Both the position numbers and the translations under genes were made by a program. The notes under the pieces are model-generated. The model worked only from the letters and a program-made list of their open reading frames with translations. It did no database searches and was not told the DNA's origin. This document shows positions 1-12,158 of a stretch of DNA of 64,000 bases, one piece after another (positions within the stretch are counted from its first letter, which is position 1; every line of letters begins with the position of its first letter). The DNA comes from Kribbella sp. NBC_01245. Lineage in GTDB: Bacteria > Actinomycetota > Actinomycetes > Propionibacteriales > Kribbellaceae. Location: assembly GCF_036226525.1 (NCBI RefSeq), contig NZ_CP108487.1, positions 558,001-622,000 on the forward strand, given 5' to 3'.

Positions 1-1257
1 CAGGTCGAAGGTGGTGTGTTCAGGGTCAACCGGAGGCTCAGTTACGCGATCGGCGACGGCCGGCTGACCTTCACCAGTACCGGCGCCGAGGTCCGCGTCG
101 TACCGCAGGAATTGACCGAGCTGGCCTTGTTGCGCGGTTTCGACGACGTCGAGGTGCTGACCGAGCTCGCGGATCGGTTTGTCCAGCAGGAATTCCAGCC
201 CGGTGACGTGATCGTGCAACGCGGCGGACCGGCGGACCAGATCTGCCTGATCGCGCACGGAAAGGTCAACAAGATCGGTCTCAGCGAATACGGTGACGAA
301 TCCGTCATCGGGACGCTGGTCGATGGCGACCATTTCACCTATGCCGCCATTCTGGAAGACGGGGACGTCTGGGAATACACGGTCAAGGCGCTCACCAGCG
401 TGACGGTGCTGACGCTTTCGCAGGATTCGTTCGAGGACCTGGTCCGGCGTTCCGACAGTCTGCGAGCGCATATCGACGAGTTTCGACGCAGCCCCGACCG
501 CGACCAGAACGAGTTCGGTGAGGCGACCATCGATATGGCCGCGGGCCACGTCGGCGAGGCGGAGCTGCCGGGCACGTACGTCGACTACGAGACGACGCCG
601 CGCGAGTACGAGCTGAGCGTGGCGCAGACCGTGCTGCGCGTGCACAGCCGGGTCGCGGACCTCTACAACCAGCCGATGAACCAGACCGAGCAGCAGCTCC
701 GGCTGACGATCGAGGCGCTGCGCGAGCGGCAAGAGCACGAGATGGTCAACAACCGGGACTTCGGGTTGTTGCACAACGCCGACCTGAGCATGCGCATCCC
801 GACCCGCTCGGGACCGCCGACGCCCGCGGACATGGACGAGTTGCTCGCCCTGGTGTGGAAGGAGCCGACCTTCTTCCTGGCTCATCCGCGCACGATCGCC
901 GCGTTCGGCCGGGAGTGCAGCAAGGCCGGCATCTACCCGGACAGCGTCGAGCTCAACGGTCATCGCATTCCCGCGTGGCGGGGCGTGCCGATCTTCCCGT
1001 GCAGCAAGATCGGGGTCAGCCCGACGCGGACCAGCTCGATCATGTTGATGCGGGCCGGCGCGGACAACCAGGGCGTCGTCGGACTGCACCAGACCGGTCT
1101 GCCGGACGAGTACGAGCCGGGCCTGTCGGTCCGGTTCATGAACATCAGCGAGAAGGCGATCATCAACTACCTGGTGAGCGCGTACTACTCGACGGCCGTG
1201 CTGGTGCCGGACGCGCTCGGCATCCTCGAAGGCGTCGAGATCGGGCGGGAAGGCTAG
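1..1257 (+). CDS. Family 2B encapsulin shell protein (cNMP-binding domain), 5' end outside the window
   Basis: The reading frame is open from base 1 and the start lies upstream. The GTG at 16 is internal, because the paralogue at 3492 matches from its residue ~55 ([10 protein letters not shown] versus [10 protein letters not shown] here), so about 55 residues are missing. The visible 418 residues hold a cyclic-nucleotide-binding-like beta-roll (bases ~150-480) followed by an HK97-fold shell domain (bases ~540-1254). That arrangement is typical of family 2B encapsulins, which self-assemble into protein nanocompartments and are known to sit beside terpene cyclases. The phosphate-binding cassette is degenerate: GDHFTYAAI stands where GE is normally found, and YTVKA where R-A-T/S is normally found, so nucleotide binding is doubtful. 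The stop at 1255-1257 is 3 bp before the geosmin synthase start, so the two are surely co-transcribed. Confidence 0.9.
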   Translation, partial: QVEGGVFRVNRRLSYAIGDGRLTFTSTGAEVRVVPQELTELALLRGFDDVEVLTELADRFVQQEFQPGDVIVQRGGPADQICLIAHGKVNKIGLSEYGDESVIGTLVDGDHFTYAAILEDGDVWEYTVKALTSVTVLTLSQDSFEDLVRRSDSLRAHIDEFRRSPDRDQNEFGEATIDMAAGHVGEAELPGTYVDYETTPREYELSVAQTVLRVHSRVADLYNQPMNQTEQQLRLTIEALRERQEHEMVNNRDFGLLHNADLSMRIPTRSGPPTPADMDELLALVWKEPTFFLAHPRTIAAFGRECSKAGIYPDSVELNGHRIPAWRGVPIFPCSKIGVSPTRTSSIMLMRAGADNQGVVGLHQTGLPDEYEPGLSVRFMNISEKAIINYLVSAYYSTAVLVPDALGILEGVEIGREG

Positions 1258-4886
<3,629 letters not shown>

Positions 4887-4896
4887 GGAGCGACCG

Positions 4897-5949
4897 ATGG
4901 CAATGACGGACGCAAGACCCGAGGCCGGTACCGCCGGCCGATCCGCGCGGGAAGTCCTCCAGTGGAGTCGCGACCAGGTCGAGCCGGCGCTCAAGGCGGC
5001 CGTCGCGACGATGCCGCAGGCCACCCAGCGGATCACGAACTACCACTTCGGCTGGCAGGACGAGGAGGGCCGGCCGGCCAACGGGGACGGCGGGAAGGCG
5101 TTGCGGCCGGCGCTGGCCTTGCTCGCGGCCGAGACGGTCGGCGGGCTGTCGGATGTGGCCGTGCCGGCCGCGGTCGCGGTCGAGCTGGTGCACAACTTCT
5201 CGCTGTTGCACGACGACGTGATGGACGCCGACGCCACTCGGCGGCATCGCGCGACGGCGTGGACCGTGTTCGGGATCAACGCGGCGATCCTGGCCGGTGA
5301 CGCCCTGCTCAGCCTGGCGTTCGACGTACTGGCGGATAGCGGTCATCCGGCCGCGCATGAGGGCACCCGCATCCTCGGTACGGCGGTGCAGGACCTGGTC
5401 GACGGACAGCTCGCGGACTCGCACTTCGAGACGCGAACCGACGTCGAGCTGGCGGAATGCGTGCGGATGGCCGAGCTCAAGACGGGCGCGTTGCTCGGTG
5501 CGTCGTGTGCGCTCGGCGCGGTATTTGGCGGCGGCCGTCCGGACCAGGTCGAACACCTGCGGCGGTTCGGGGCGGACCTCGGGTTGGCCTTCCAGTACGT
5601 CGACGACTTGCTTGGTATTTGGGGCGATTCGGCCGTGACGGGTAAACCCGTGCATTCGGATTTGAGTCGTCGCAAGAAGTCCCTTCCGGCGGTCGCGGCG
5701 CTCACGTCTGGGACGGACGCCGGGCGCGAGTTGGCCGTGCTGTACCACGACACCCTGCCGTTGTCGGACGTCGAACTCGCCCGGGCTGCGCTGCTGATCG
5801 ACCAGGCGGGAGCGCGTACCAAGAGCCAGGACGAGGCGGACGCCTTGCTCGCCTCGGCCCTTGGCCAGTTGGCGTCCGCGCATCCGGTCGCACCGGCCGC
5901 GGTCGAGCTGGGAAAGCTGGCCCGCCTGGCCACCCGCCGCGACCACTGA
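4897..5949 (+). CDS. Trans-isoprenyl diphosphate synthase (polyprenyl synthetase family)
   Basis: This 350-residue enzyme condenses IPP with allylic diphosphates. The first Asp-rich motif is DDVMD (D106-D110) and the second is DDLLGIWGD (D236 onward). KKSLP follows the second motif as in the family. Phe101 lies five residues before the first motif, which fits a short product such as FPP or GGPP. FPP is inferred because geosmin synthase, two genes upstream, uses it. I chose ATG 4897, preceded by GAGGAG at 4885-4890, over the in-frame GTG at 4855 that lies inside the shell gene. The first ~20 residues (rich in Ala, Gly, Arg and Thr) look disordered and could act as an encapsulin targeting segment, by analogy with other family 2 cargo. 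That is untested. Confidence 0.9.
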   Translation: MAMTDARPEAGTAGRSAREVLQWSRDQVEPALKAAVATMPQATQRITNYHFGWQDEEGRPANGDGGKALRPALALLAAETVGGLSDVAVPAAVAVELVHNFSLLHDDVMDADATRRHRATAWTVFGINAAILAGDALLSLAFDVLADSGHPAAHEGTRILGTAVQDLVDGQLADSHFETRTDVELAECVRMAELKTGALLGASCALGAVFGGGRPDQVEHLRRFGADLGLAFQYVDDLLGIWGDSAVTGKPVHSDLSRRKKSLPAVAALTSGTDAGRELAVLYHDTLPLSDVELARAALLIDQAGARTKSQDEADALLASALGQLASAHPVAPAAVELGKLARLATRRDH

Positions 5950-5967
5950 GACCACGCGCGACCACTG
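5938..5967 (+). repeat. 12-bp direct repeat containing a stop codon
   Basis: CGCGACCACTGA occurs at 5938-5949, where it is the end of the prenyl synthase gene, and again at 5956-5967. It looks like a small duplication of the gene's 3' end in the 30 bp before ispH. The AAGGAGG ribosome-binding site of ispH follows directly at 5968-5974. Confidence 0.8.
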
Positions 5968-5979
5968 AAGGAGGTATGG

Positions 5980-6954
5980 ATGATCAATGTTCACGACCCC
6001 GCTTGGGCGGCCGTGGCCGGCGTCTCCCGCACGATCCTGCTGGCCGCGCCGCGCTCGTTCTGCGCCGGCGTCGAGCGAGCCATCGAGGTGGTCGACCAGC
6101 TGCTCGCCCAGCGCGAAGACCCGATCTACGTCCGCAAGCAGATCGTCCACAACACCCACGTGGTGGCCGATCTGGAGAGCCGTGGTGCCGTCTTCGTCGA
6201 CGAGCTGGACGCCGTACCGCAGGGCGCCACGGTGGTCTTCTCGGCGCACGGCGTCTCGCCCGCGGTTCGCACCGAGGCCGCGCGGCGTGGCCTCGACGTG
6301 GTCGACGCGACCTGCCCGCTGGTGGCCAAGGTGCATGCGGAGGCCAAGCGGTACGCCGGCCGCGGTGACACGGTCGTCCTGATCGGCCATGCGGGTCACG
6401 AGGAGGTCGAGGGCACACTCGGCGAGGCGCCGTCCCAAACGGTGCTGGTGGAATCGGTCGAGGACGTTGCTCGCGTGCAAGTCGCCGATCCCACCCGCGT
6501 GTCCTACCTGACCCAAACCACCTTGTCCGTGGACGAAACGGCCGACATCCTCACGGCTTTGCGGGCGCGGTTCTCCCAGTTGAAGGGTCCCGACTCCGCC
6601 GACATCTGTTACGCCACCACCAACCGGCAGGACGCGCTCGCGGCGATCGCGTCCGAGTCGGACCTCGTACTGGTGGTCGGCTCGACCAACTCGTCCAACT
6701 CGGTCCGCCTGGTCGAACTCGCCCGCAGGCAAGGGACTCCGGCGTACCTGCTCGACGATGCGGACGGCCTTCGCCCGGCATGGCTCAACGACGTACGGGT
6801 GATTGGACTGACCGCTGGAGCGTCCGCGCCGCCGAGGCTGGTGAACGGCGTGATCGCGGCCCTCGAGCGATTGGGCCCGCTCGAAATGGTCGAACGCGAG
6901 ATCACCCGCGAGACCATCCACTTCACCCTCCCGACGGCGGTGCGACCGCTATGA
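5980..6954 (+). CDS. ispH: 4-hydroxy-3-methylbut-2-enyl diphosphate reductase
   Basis: This 324-residue iron-sulfur enzyme performs the last step of the MEP pathway, reducing HMBPP to IPP and DMAPP. The three cluster-ligating cysteines are present: C28 in FCAGV, C112 in DATCP and C210 in DICYATTN. The substrate-site motifs VHN, GHAGHEE, TQTTLS and SSNS are also present. An AAGGAGG site at 5968-5974 favours ATG 5980 over the out-of-frame ATG at 5976. IspH is normally encoded elsewhere as a housekeeping gene. Its place right after a prenyl synthase, a geosmin synthase and two shell genes suggests a dedicated precursor supply. Whether a second ispH exists in the genome cannot be seen here. The stop overlaps the next start as ATGA (6951-6954). 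Confidence 0.96.
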   Translation: MINVHDPAWAAVAGVSRTILLAAPRSFCAGVERAIEVVDQLLAQREDPIYVRKQIVHNTHVVADLESRGAVFVDELDAVPQGATVVFSAHGVSPAVRTEAARRGLDVVDATCPLVAKVHAEAKRYAGRGDTVVLIGHAGHEEVEGTLGEAPSQTVLVESVEDVARVQVADPTRVSYLTQTTLSVDETADILTALRARFSQLKGPDSADICYATTNRQDALAAIASESDLVLVVGSTNSSNSVRLVELARRQGTPAYLLDDADGLRPAWLNDVRVIGLTAGASAPPRLVNGVIAALERLGPLEMVEREITRETIHFTLPTAVRPL

Positions 6955-7718
6955 ACCTCTATCTGAGCGGGACGCTGTGGGTGGTCGGCGTGATGGTCGC
7001 GACGGGCGTGCTCGCCGTGGTGTTGCGGAAGGCCCGGCAGAAAGAAGGGCGCGAGGCCAACAACGAACTGGCCGGGCAGGTCTTCACCGTCGTCGGTGGC
7101 GTGAACGTGGTGATCGCGGCGTTCGTACTGATCTCGTTGTTCGACGCGGTGGACAACGCGCAGGACACGGCGTACGAGGAGGCGAACGCGCTCGTCGGCG
7201 TGAAGTGGGCGAGCTCGTCGCTGCCCGAACCGGCCCGGACCGAGATCAACCGGCTGACCAGGTCGTACGCGATCGAGGTCGCCGATCGGGAGTGGCCGAA
7301 CCTTCGAGAGAGCCGGCCGGTCGGGAACGCCGGCTGGGACTTGCTCGGGGATCTCCAGCAGGCGGTCGATGGCGCTGCCACGAAGAACGATCGCCAGGAG
7401 GCTGCTCGCGTCGAGGCGGCGACTCAGGTTTGGAACGTGTATCAGGCTCGGCAGCAGCGCATCAACGCCGCGGGTGACGGGGTGACCTCGGTGGTGTGGT
7501 TCGCGATTCTCGTCGGCAGTGTGATGTCGATATCGCTGATGTTCATGTTCGGCGGGCCGAAGGTGATGTCGTACGCGATCATCGTGTCGATGCTCGCGGG
7601 CTCGATCGGCCTGCTTTTGTTCGCGATCCAGCAATTGCAGAACCCGTTCAGTGGTGAGGCCAGTGTCGGGCCCGAGGCCTTTACCGCCGCGTTGGCCAGG
7701 CTCAAACAAGGTGGTTGA
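6951..7718 (+). CDS. DUF4239-like membrane protein
   Basis: The 255-residue protein has four predicted membrane segments. Two are near the N terminus (about residues 5-22 and 45-65, [18 protein letters not shown]) and two near the C terminus (about 180-225). A soluble, mostly helical domain of ~110 residues lies between each pair. This layout and the short conserved pieces resemble the DUF4239 family, whose function is unknown. The ATG start overlaps the ispH stop, so it belongs to the same transcript. The longer in-frame extension upstream lies inside ispH and is not credible. A role in export or membrane docking of the terpene product is only a guess from position. Confidence 0.75.
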   Translation: MNLYLSGTLWVVGVMVATGVLAVVLRKARQKEGREANNELAGQVFTVVGGVNVVIAAFVLISLFDAVDNAQDTAYEEANALVGVKWASSSLPEPARTEINRLTRSYAIEVADREWPNLRESRPVGNAGWDLLGDLQQAVDGAATKNDRQEAARVEAATQVWNVYQARQQRINAAGDGVTSVVWFAILVGSVMSISLMFMFGGPKVMSYAIIVSMLAGSIGLLLFAIQQLQNPFSGEASVGPEAFTAALARLKQGG

Positions 7719-7719
7719 G

Positions 7720-9018
7720 GTGCGCAGGATCTCCGCCGCTGTCTGCGCGTTCGTGCTCTCGCTGGCGTGGGTCGTGCCCGCCTCGGGCGCAGGTTCCGCT
7801 GGCGCGTGCGTGATCTTGCAGGCGCAGACGAGTTGGCACGCGACGACGCTGCGGCGGATCGACGTGTCCTCGGGCCGGACGGTGGTGCAGGCATCGCTCG
7901 GCTTTCCGGTCAACGCGATCGGGTACGCACGGGAGCAGGACCTGTCGTACGGCATCGCGAACATCCGGCATCGGCCGCATCTCGTCACGATCGACGGGCG
8001 TGGAGTGGCCGTGGATCTGGGCGCGATACGGAAGCACGGGCCTTTCCAGCCGACCGCCGGTGCGGTCTCGGGCCACCGGCTGTACCTGCGCGACGGGCAT
8101 CGGTTGTTCGCGATCGACATCAACCCGCGGAGCCGGTCGTTTCGCGCGGTTGTCGCGATGACGTGGTTGTCGCCGGGGTTTCTCGCTCACTCGGTGGACG
8201 ACTTCGCGGCTGATCCCGCATCGGGGTGGTTGTACGGCGTGACGACGCTGGGGTTTGGGCCGGCGCAGGTGGTTCGCATCGATCCTTCTAGTGGCAAGGT
8301 GCGGGCGGTCGCGTCGTTCCCGGAGTTGCCGCGGCGGCATTCGTACAGCTCGGCGGTGTTCGGAGGACGGGACAGGTTGTACGTCGTCCACACGGCGGCG
8401 GGGGAGCGGAGCCGGTTGTTCTCGATCAGGCTGGACGGATCGCGAGTGGTCACCGAACTCGCGTCCTGGTCATCGGCCCGAGGCGGCGACGCCTCCGGCT
8501 GCCTCCGCCCAGCCGCCCCTCCACCACCGCCTCCGCCGCCACCCACCCCAACGCCTCGCCCGACGCCGACGCCTTCGCCCACGCCCACTGCTTCGCCGAC
8601 TGCGACGTCGACGCCGAGGCCGACCGTGACGGCAAGGCCGACTGCGACGCCGACTGCGACGCCGCAACCGACTCCGACCGCCCAGCCGACCGTCAGGCCG
8701 ACAATGCCTCCGCCCTCGGCCTCACTGCCACCGGTATCGCCCACCCGCGTGCCGCCACAACTCCCTCTGCCGCGTCGCCCGACGCCGACTGCTACCGGGA
8801 CGCCTTCAACGACGCCGACTCCGTCGAACACTCCGACGGCATCACCGTCCTGGACCGCGACATACGACGCCCTCGCAGCCAAGGACGACGCCGCCAACCC
8901 ACCGGATCACCTCGTACGCACGCAGCGCCGCTGGTCGATGGCGCTGATCCTGATGATCTTCCTCAGCGGCGCCACCGCCATGCGCATCCGCCGCCGACGC
9001 CGTCCGCTCAGTGGTTGA
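7720..9018 (+). CDS. Secreted surface protein with beta-propeller-like domain and Pro/Thr stalk
   Basis: The GTG at 7720 lies 1 bp after the previous stop; GTG 7711 is an alternative. The 432-residue product starts with a signal peptide ending near PASGAGSAGA. About 230 residues of short beta-type repeats follow (RIDVSSG, FAIDINP, RIDPSSG), resembling extracellular beta-propeller domains. A stretch of ~110 residues is almost entirely Pro, Thr, Ala and Ser (poly-Pro, then TPTPSPTPT-like repeats). A C-terminal transmembrane helix and an RIRRRRR basic tail end the protein. This is a typical wall-spanning, membrane-anchored layout. I do not recognise the family. It ends 11 bp inside the convergent reductase gene. 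Confidence 0.75.
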   Translation: MRRISAAVCAFVLSLAWVVPASGAGSAGACVILQAQTSWHATTLRRIDVSSGRTVVQASLGFPVNAIGYAREQDLSYGIANIRHRPHLVTIDGRGVAVDLGAIRKHGPFQPTAGAVSGHRLYLRDGHRLFAIDINPRSRSFRAVVAMTWLSPGFLAHSVDDFAADPASGWLYGVTTLGFGPAQVVRIDPSSGKVRAVASFPELPRRHSYSSAVFGGRDRLYVVHTAAGERSRLFSIRLDGSRVVTELASWSSARGGDASGCLRPAAPPPPPPPPPTPTPRPTPTPSPTPTASPTATSTPRPTVTARPTATPTATPQPTPTAQPTVRPTMPPPSASLPPVSPTRVPPQLPLPRRPTPTATGTPSTTPTPSNTPTASPSWTATYDALAAKDDAANPPDHLVRTQRRWSMALILMIFLSGATAMRIRRRRRPLSG

Positions 9019-9562
9019 CCCGATAGTGGAGGTAGATGGTCTGGTTGATGCGGCGCTCGTCGAGAAGGGTGAGGTCGAGGCGGAGGTCGTCCGGCAGGGA
9101 TTGGTTGCCGCCGCCAACGATCGCCGGGACGAGGAACAGCTGGAGCTCGTCGACCAGGCCCGCCTTCAAGGCCTGCGCGGCGAGGTGCGGACCGCCAATC
9201 GCGAGATCGGCGCCGGCCGTCTCCTTGAGCCGTCGTACGGCCGCCGGGTCGAACTCGCGCTCGAGCCGAGTCCGTTTGGTCCGCACCTCGTTCTCCGGCA
9301 GCGTGGACGAGTAGACCACCTTGTCCGCGCCCTGCCAGATCGCCGCGAACTCCTGCTCGACCGGCGGAAGCCCCTCGGCCGTCTCCCAGAACCGCAGCAC
9401 GTCGTACATCCCGCGCCCATAGAGGTACGTGCCGAGTGGTCGCATCAACTCGTTGACGAAGCCATGGACGTCGTCATCCGGCGCAGCCCAGTCGAAGTTG
9501 CCGGTCTCGTCGGCGACATACCCGTCGAGCGACCCGATAGTCGAGTAAATCAGCTTGGCCAT
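9008..9562 (-). CDS. RibD C-terminal / dihydrofolate reductase-like protein
   Basis: This 184-residue protein starts MAKLIYSTIGSLDGYVAD, the standard opening of the small RibD_C/DHFR-like family (NADPH-dependent reductase fold). It includes LYGRGMYD, DLAIGGPHLAAQAL (the nucleotide-binding Gly-Gly loop) and a C-terminal VPAIVGGG. An upstream ATG at 9577 would add five residues (MVRWG), but homologues begin at MAKL. The members are single-domain and often of unknown substrate, so a specific role in riboflavin or folate synthesis should not be assumed. It converges on and overlaps the surface-protein gene. Confidence 0.85.
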   Translation of the reverse strand: MAKLIYSTIGSLDGYVADETGNFDWAAPDDDVHGFVNELMRPLGTYLYGRGMYDVLRFWETAEGLPPVEQEFAAIWQGADKVVYSSTLPENEVRTKRTRLEREFDPAAVRRLKETAGADLAIGGPHLAAQALKAGLVDELQLFLVPAIVGGGNQSLPDDLRLDLTLLDERRINQTIYLHYRVNH

Positions 9563-9630
9563 ACCCCATCGCACCACAAACCAAGCCCCTCGGCACCACC
9601 CTGCCGCACCCGTGGAATCGGCGTCCCTTC

Positions 9631-9710
9631 CTCCTTCTCCCGCGAGTGGTCGCGTCTTAACCTGACCACTCGCGGGGAGGTTCAGACGTGACCACTCGCG
9701 GGAGAAGGAG
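9631..9710. repeat. Inverted repeat of the GACCACTCGCGG family
   Basis: Arms at 9631-9657 and 9684-9710 (27 nt) match with one mismatch. A further GACCACTCGCGG copy lies inside the loop (9663-9674). The element fills the space between the 5' end of the RibD-like gene and the 3' end of the oxidoreductase. Related sequences occur at 28851, 30471 and 63695. The stem is strong enough to act as a terminator, but there is no U-tract. Confidence 0.85.
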
Positions 9711-9755
9711 GGGGCGGTGGGCGGTTGGATTGGGTGGATTGGGGAGGGCTCTGGG

Positions 9756-10715
9756 TTAGATCGTGATGGTTACTTTGCCGCGGGATTGGCCGGATTGGAC
9801 GTAGGCGATGGCGGCGGGGGCTTCGGCGAGGGGGAAGGAGCGGTCGATCACCGGGGTGACTTTGCCCGTTTCGATCAGGTTGCTGAGGGTGTCGAAGTCC
9901 GCGGCGCGCTCGCTGCTGATGATGCCGAGCAGCCGTTGACCGACGAACGGCGAGAGTAGAGCGGCTCGGAGTAGGCGTTCCGTTCCACCGAAGACCTTGC
10001 CGCCCTCTTCTCCTCCAACGATGACCAGTGTTCCCTTAGCGGTTAGCAATTGCCGTAGCCGGCGTAGCGGTCGGTTGCCAGCTATGTCGAGGATGAGGTC
10101 GTACTGCCCGCTCAACTCGTCACTGGTGTAGTCGATGACCTCGTCGGCTCCGATCGACCAGACCAGGTCTACCTTCGTGGTGCTGCATACGCCCGTCACG
10201 TGGGCTCCGAGTGCTTTAGCCAGTTGTACGGCGTACGTGCCGACACCACCAGCCGCACCGATCACCAGCACGCGCTGCCCGGCCTGAACCTTCCCGCTGT
10301 CCCGCAACGCCTGCAACGCCGTACCGCCGGAGATAGGAACTGCGGCCGCCTGTTCGAAGGTGAGGTTCTCAGGCTTGCGCGCGAGCCTGTCTTCCCTGGC
10401 GGCCGCGTATTCGGCGAATGAGCCCTCACAAGTGCCGAAAACCTCGTCACCTGGTTGGAAGCGCGTGACCCCACTACCGACGGCCTCGACGGTTCCTGCG
10501 ACTTCCCGGCCTCGTACGGCGGTCTTGGGTGCGCGTACGCCGTACCCAAGACGGAGGAGGTACGGCAGACCCGTCATGAGGTGCCAGGCGCCTGCATCGA
10601 CACTGGCCGCTTGAACCTTCAGTAGCACCTGGTTGTCGGCAGGCGCGGGCTTGGCGATCTCCCGAAGCTCGAGGACCTCGGTAGTGCCGTACGTGTCCTG
10701 AACGATCGCCTTCAC
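9756..10715 (-). CDS. NAD(P)-dependent alcohol dehydrogenase / quinone oxidoreductase (MDR superfamily)
   Basis: This 319-residue medium-chain dehydrogenase/reductase is of the zinc-independent type. The N-terminal GroES-like domain includes GREVAGTVEAVGSGV and PGDEVFG. The Rossmann motif GAAGGVGTYAVQLAKALGA sits at about residue 145. The usual zinc-binding cysteine cluster is absent, as in quinone oxidoreductase-like members. The ATG overlaps the stop of the upstream XRE regulator as ATGA (10712-10715), so it is the last gene of a three-gene operon (membrane protein, regulator, oxidoreductase). The substrate is unknown. Confidence 0.88.
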   Translation of the reverse strand: MKAIVQDTYGTTEVLELREIAKPAPADNQVLLKVQAASVDAGAWHLMTGLPYLLRLGYGVRAPKTAVRGREVAGTVEAVGSGVTRFQPGDEVFGTCEGSFAEYAAAREDRLARKPENLTFEQAAAVPISGGTALQALRDSGKVQAGQRVLVIGAAGGVGTYAVQLAKALGAHVTGVCSTTKVDLVWSIGADEVIDYTSDELSGQYDLILDIAGNRPLRRLRQLLTAKGTLVIVGGEEGGKVFGGTERLLRAALLSPFVGQRLLGIISSERAADFDTLSNLIETGKVTPVIDRSFPLAEAPAAIAYVQSGQSRGKVTITI

Positions 10716-10945
10716 GGTGTTTCTCCTGCACTGTCGGGATAGTGGAATACGTCGTCGAGCGGTACGCCGAACGCGTGCGCGATCTGGAAGGCCATCTCCA
10801 GGGATGGCGAGTACCGCCCCTGCTCGATGGCGATGATGGTCTGCCGGGTCACCCCGACGCGGTCGGCCAACTCGGCCTGGGTCATCTCGCCGGTGCTGAA
10901 CCGCAGCGCGCGGATCGAGTTCGTCACCTTGGTCGGCTTCACCAC
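10712..10945 (-). CDS. XRE-family HTH transcriptional regulator (small, YgzD/YozG-like)
   Basis: The 77-residue protein is almost entirely a helix-turn-helix domain. It contains MTQAELADRVGVTRQTII, then EQGRYSPSLEMAFQIAHAFGVPLDDVF, the hallmark of small XRE regulators paired with multi-pass membrane proteins. It overlaps the upstream membrane protein by 7 bp and the downstream dehydrogenase by 4 bp. A shorter GTG start at 10927 is possible. It probably autoregulates the operon through the two palindromes at 11378-11444. That is inferred from position and symmetry only. Confidence 0.9.
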   Translation of the reverse strand: MVKPTKVTNSIRALRFSTGEMTQAELADRVGVTRQTIIAIEQGRYSPSLEMAFQIAHAFGVPLDDVFHYPDSAGETP

Positions 10946-11367
10946 GTCTGGAACCCCCGGCGATAGGCGAAGATCTTGGTCACGGATCCCAGCAACGACG
11001 ACAGTACGAACGCCAGGTACATCGCGTTGGCGATCCAGAAGTAGTCGGCCTCGGTCATTGCGAGGAGCATCGTCGTGACCGCGCCGATCACGACGAACGA
11101 CTGGCCGACGTACTCGCCGAACCGTTCGATCTCGCGATCGCGCTGATCCTTCTTGCTGGGCTTACCCCCGGCGGCGATGTCGGCCGCGATGCTGAGCACA
11201 ATCGCAGCCACGATGGCGGCTCCGATGGTCCACAACAGCGGCGCCACATACGGCACCTCGGACAGCGACCCGCCGTCCGCGCGTCCCAGAACGACGATCA
11301 GATACGCCCCGTACCCGATGACCGTGACGATGGCCATGATCCACGCGCGCTTCTCTTCGTGCGCCAT
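10939..11367 (-). CDS. Small multi-pass membrane protein paired with XRE regulator
   Basis: The 142-residue protein begins MAHEEKRAWIMAIVTVIGYG, the usual start for this family, and has four membrane segments (about residues 10-28, 42-62, 85-103 and 108-128). A 30-bp upstream ATG (11397) exists, but it starts inside the inverted repeat and would add MSKILYLGAG, so I prefer 11367, with GGGAG just upstream. Membrane protein/XRE pairs of this kind are common in Gram-positive bacteria, and their signal is generally unknown. Confidence 0.75.
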   Translation of the reverse strand: MAHEEKRAWIMAIVTVIGYGAYLIVVLGRADGGSLSEVPYVAPLLWTIGAAIVAAIVLSIAADIAAGGKPSKKDQRDREIERFGEYVGQSFVVIGAVTTMLLAMTEADYFWIANAMYLAFVLSSLLGSVTKIFAYRRGFQTW

Positions 11368-11377
11368 ACCGGCTCCC

Positions 11378-11444
11378 AGGTAAAGAATCTTTGACATCTC
11401 CGAAGGTAAAGCACAACAGACACGATGTCAAAGATTCTTTACCT
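11378..11444. promoter_or_regulatory. Paired operator: perfect 20-bp inverted repeat
   Basis: AGGTAAAGAATCTTTGACAT (11378-11397) is perfectly repeated in inverse orientation at 11425-11444, with a 27-nt spacer. Each arm contains its own small palindrome, AAAGAxTCTTT, so the element looks like two dimer-binding sites facing each other. It sits immediately upstream of the membrane protein/XRE operon and is AT-rich compared with its surroundings. The best explanation is an operator and promoter for the XRE regulator. Confidence 0.7.
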
Positions 11445-11774
11445 AGATTCGACTCGGCCGCGGATCGCGATGGGGCATCCGCCGAAAAGGTTGCCTCAGG
11501 CCCGGAATTCGACAGGGGTCGAAAGCCGGCCCGGCGCCTACCGCGTGGATCCGGCAAGTGCGCGAATGCGCTGTTCGACCGAAACCGAAGCTACTAGGTG
11601 TTCCGGCAGCCCCATTGCTACTTTTAGTCACCGGTCGAGCGGTTCGCGCCGACGACCGGCTGATGAGGCCTCATCGGAGAAAACTCTTGCTGTGTTGACG
11701 AATCGCTCAGATCGGGAGTCTGGGCGCGTCGTCGAAGGTAGACCTCTATGTAACTCTGAGAGAAGGCATCGACT
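11445..11774. other. Intergenic stretch without a credible gene
   Basis: These 330 bases separate the paired operator from the small secreted protein. The short open frames here have unlike codon use and no ribosome-binding sites. A TTGACG at 11694-11699 could be part of a promoter for the gene at 11775, but I see no convincing -10 at the right distance. A GAGAGAAGG ribosome-binding site lies at 11757-11765. Confidence 0.5.
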
Positions 11775-12149
11775 ATGACGCAAGCAGTCCGTAAGACCGG
11801 TCGTGGCCGCGCGCTGGCCAGGGCCGCGGTCCTCACCGCCGTGGTGGCGACCTCAACGCTGACCGGAGCCCAGTCCGCCTCGGCCGGTGGCAACGGGTGC
11901 GCGTGGATCGGCTACTACAACGACACGATCAAGACCCAGCACTGGTCCGGCTGTGTCAGCGGCTACTACCACCAGGACGTTTGGTCGAACGGCCGGAGCG
12001 AGTCGACCGGCACGTACTACTACAACGGTGGCGTCATCAACCGCCTCTGGTGGAGCATTCCCGACGGGCAGGGTGCCTGCACCCAGCTCTGGTACCACAA
12101 GCCCGGCGGTGGCTACGAGTCCAAGGGCCTGCCCTGCGAAGAGAACTGA
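11775..12149 (+). CDS. Small secreted Tyr/Trp/Gly-rich protein with four cysteines
   Basis: The 124-residue precursor has a clear Sec signal peptide (basic RKTGRGR, hydrophobic core, cleavage near SASA-GGNG at about residue 37). The mature ~87 residues are rich in Tyr, Trp, Gly and Asn, with four Cys that could form two disulfides (first in GNGCAWIG, last in GLPCEEN). A GAGAGAAGG site precedes the ATG. I do not recognise the family. The size and composition suggest a small beta-rich extracellular protein, possibly a sugar- or wall-binding one. It stands alone, converging on a LysR gene. Confidence 0.75.
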   Translation: MTQAVRKTGRGRALARAAVLTAVVATSTLTGAQSASAGGNGCAWIGYYNDTIKTQHWSGCVSGYYHQDVWSNGRSESTGTYYYNGGVINRLWWSIPDGQGACTQLWYHKPGGGYESKGLPCEEN

Positions 12150-12158
12150 CCCGCTGAG

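Noticed and set aside
16..20. GTG at 16 as the start of the first encapsulin
   Set aside because: The frame is open upstream and the paralogue aligns through the first bases of the window, so the gene is cut by the window edge.
11425..11778. Open frame beginning MSKILYLDST on the + strand
   Set aside because: It starts inside the inverted operator, so its first residues merely mirror those of the false start on the other strand. There is no ribosome-binding site and no homology.
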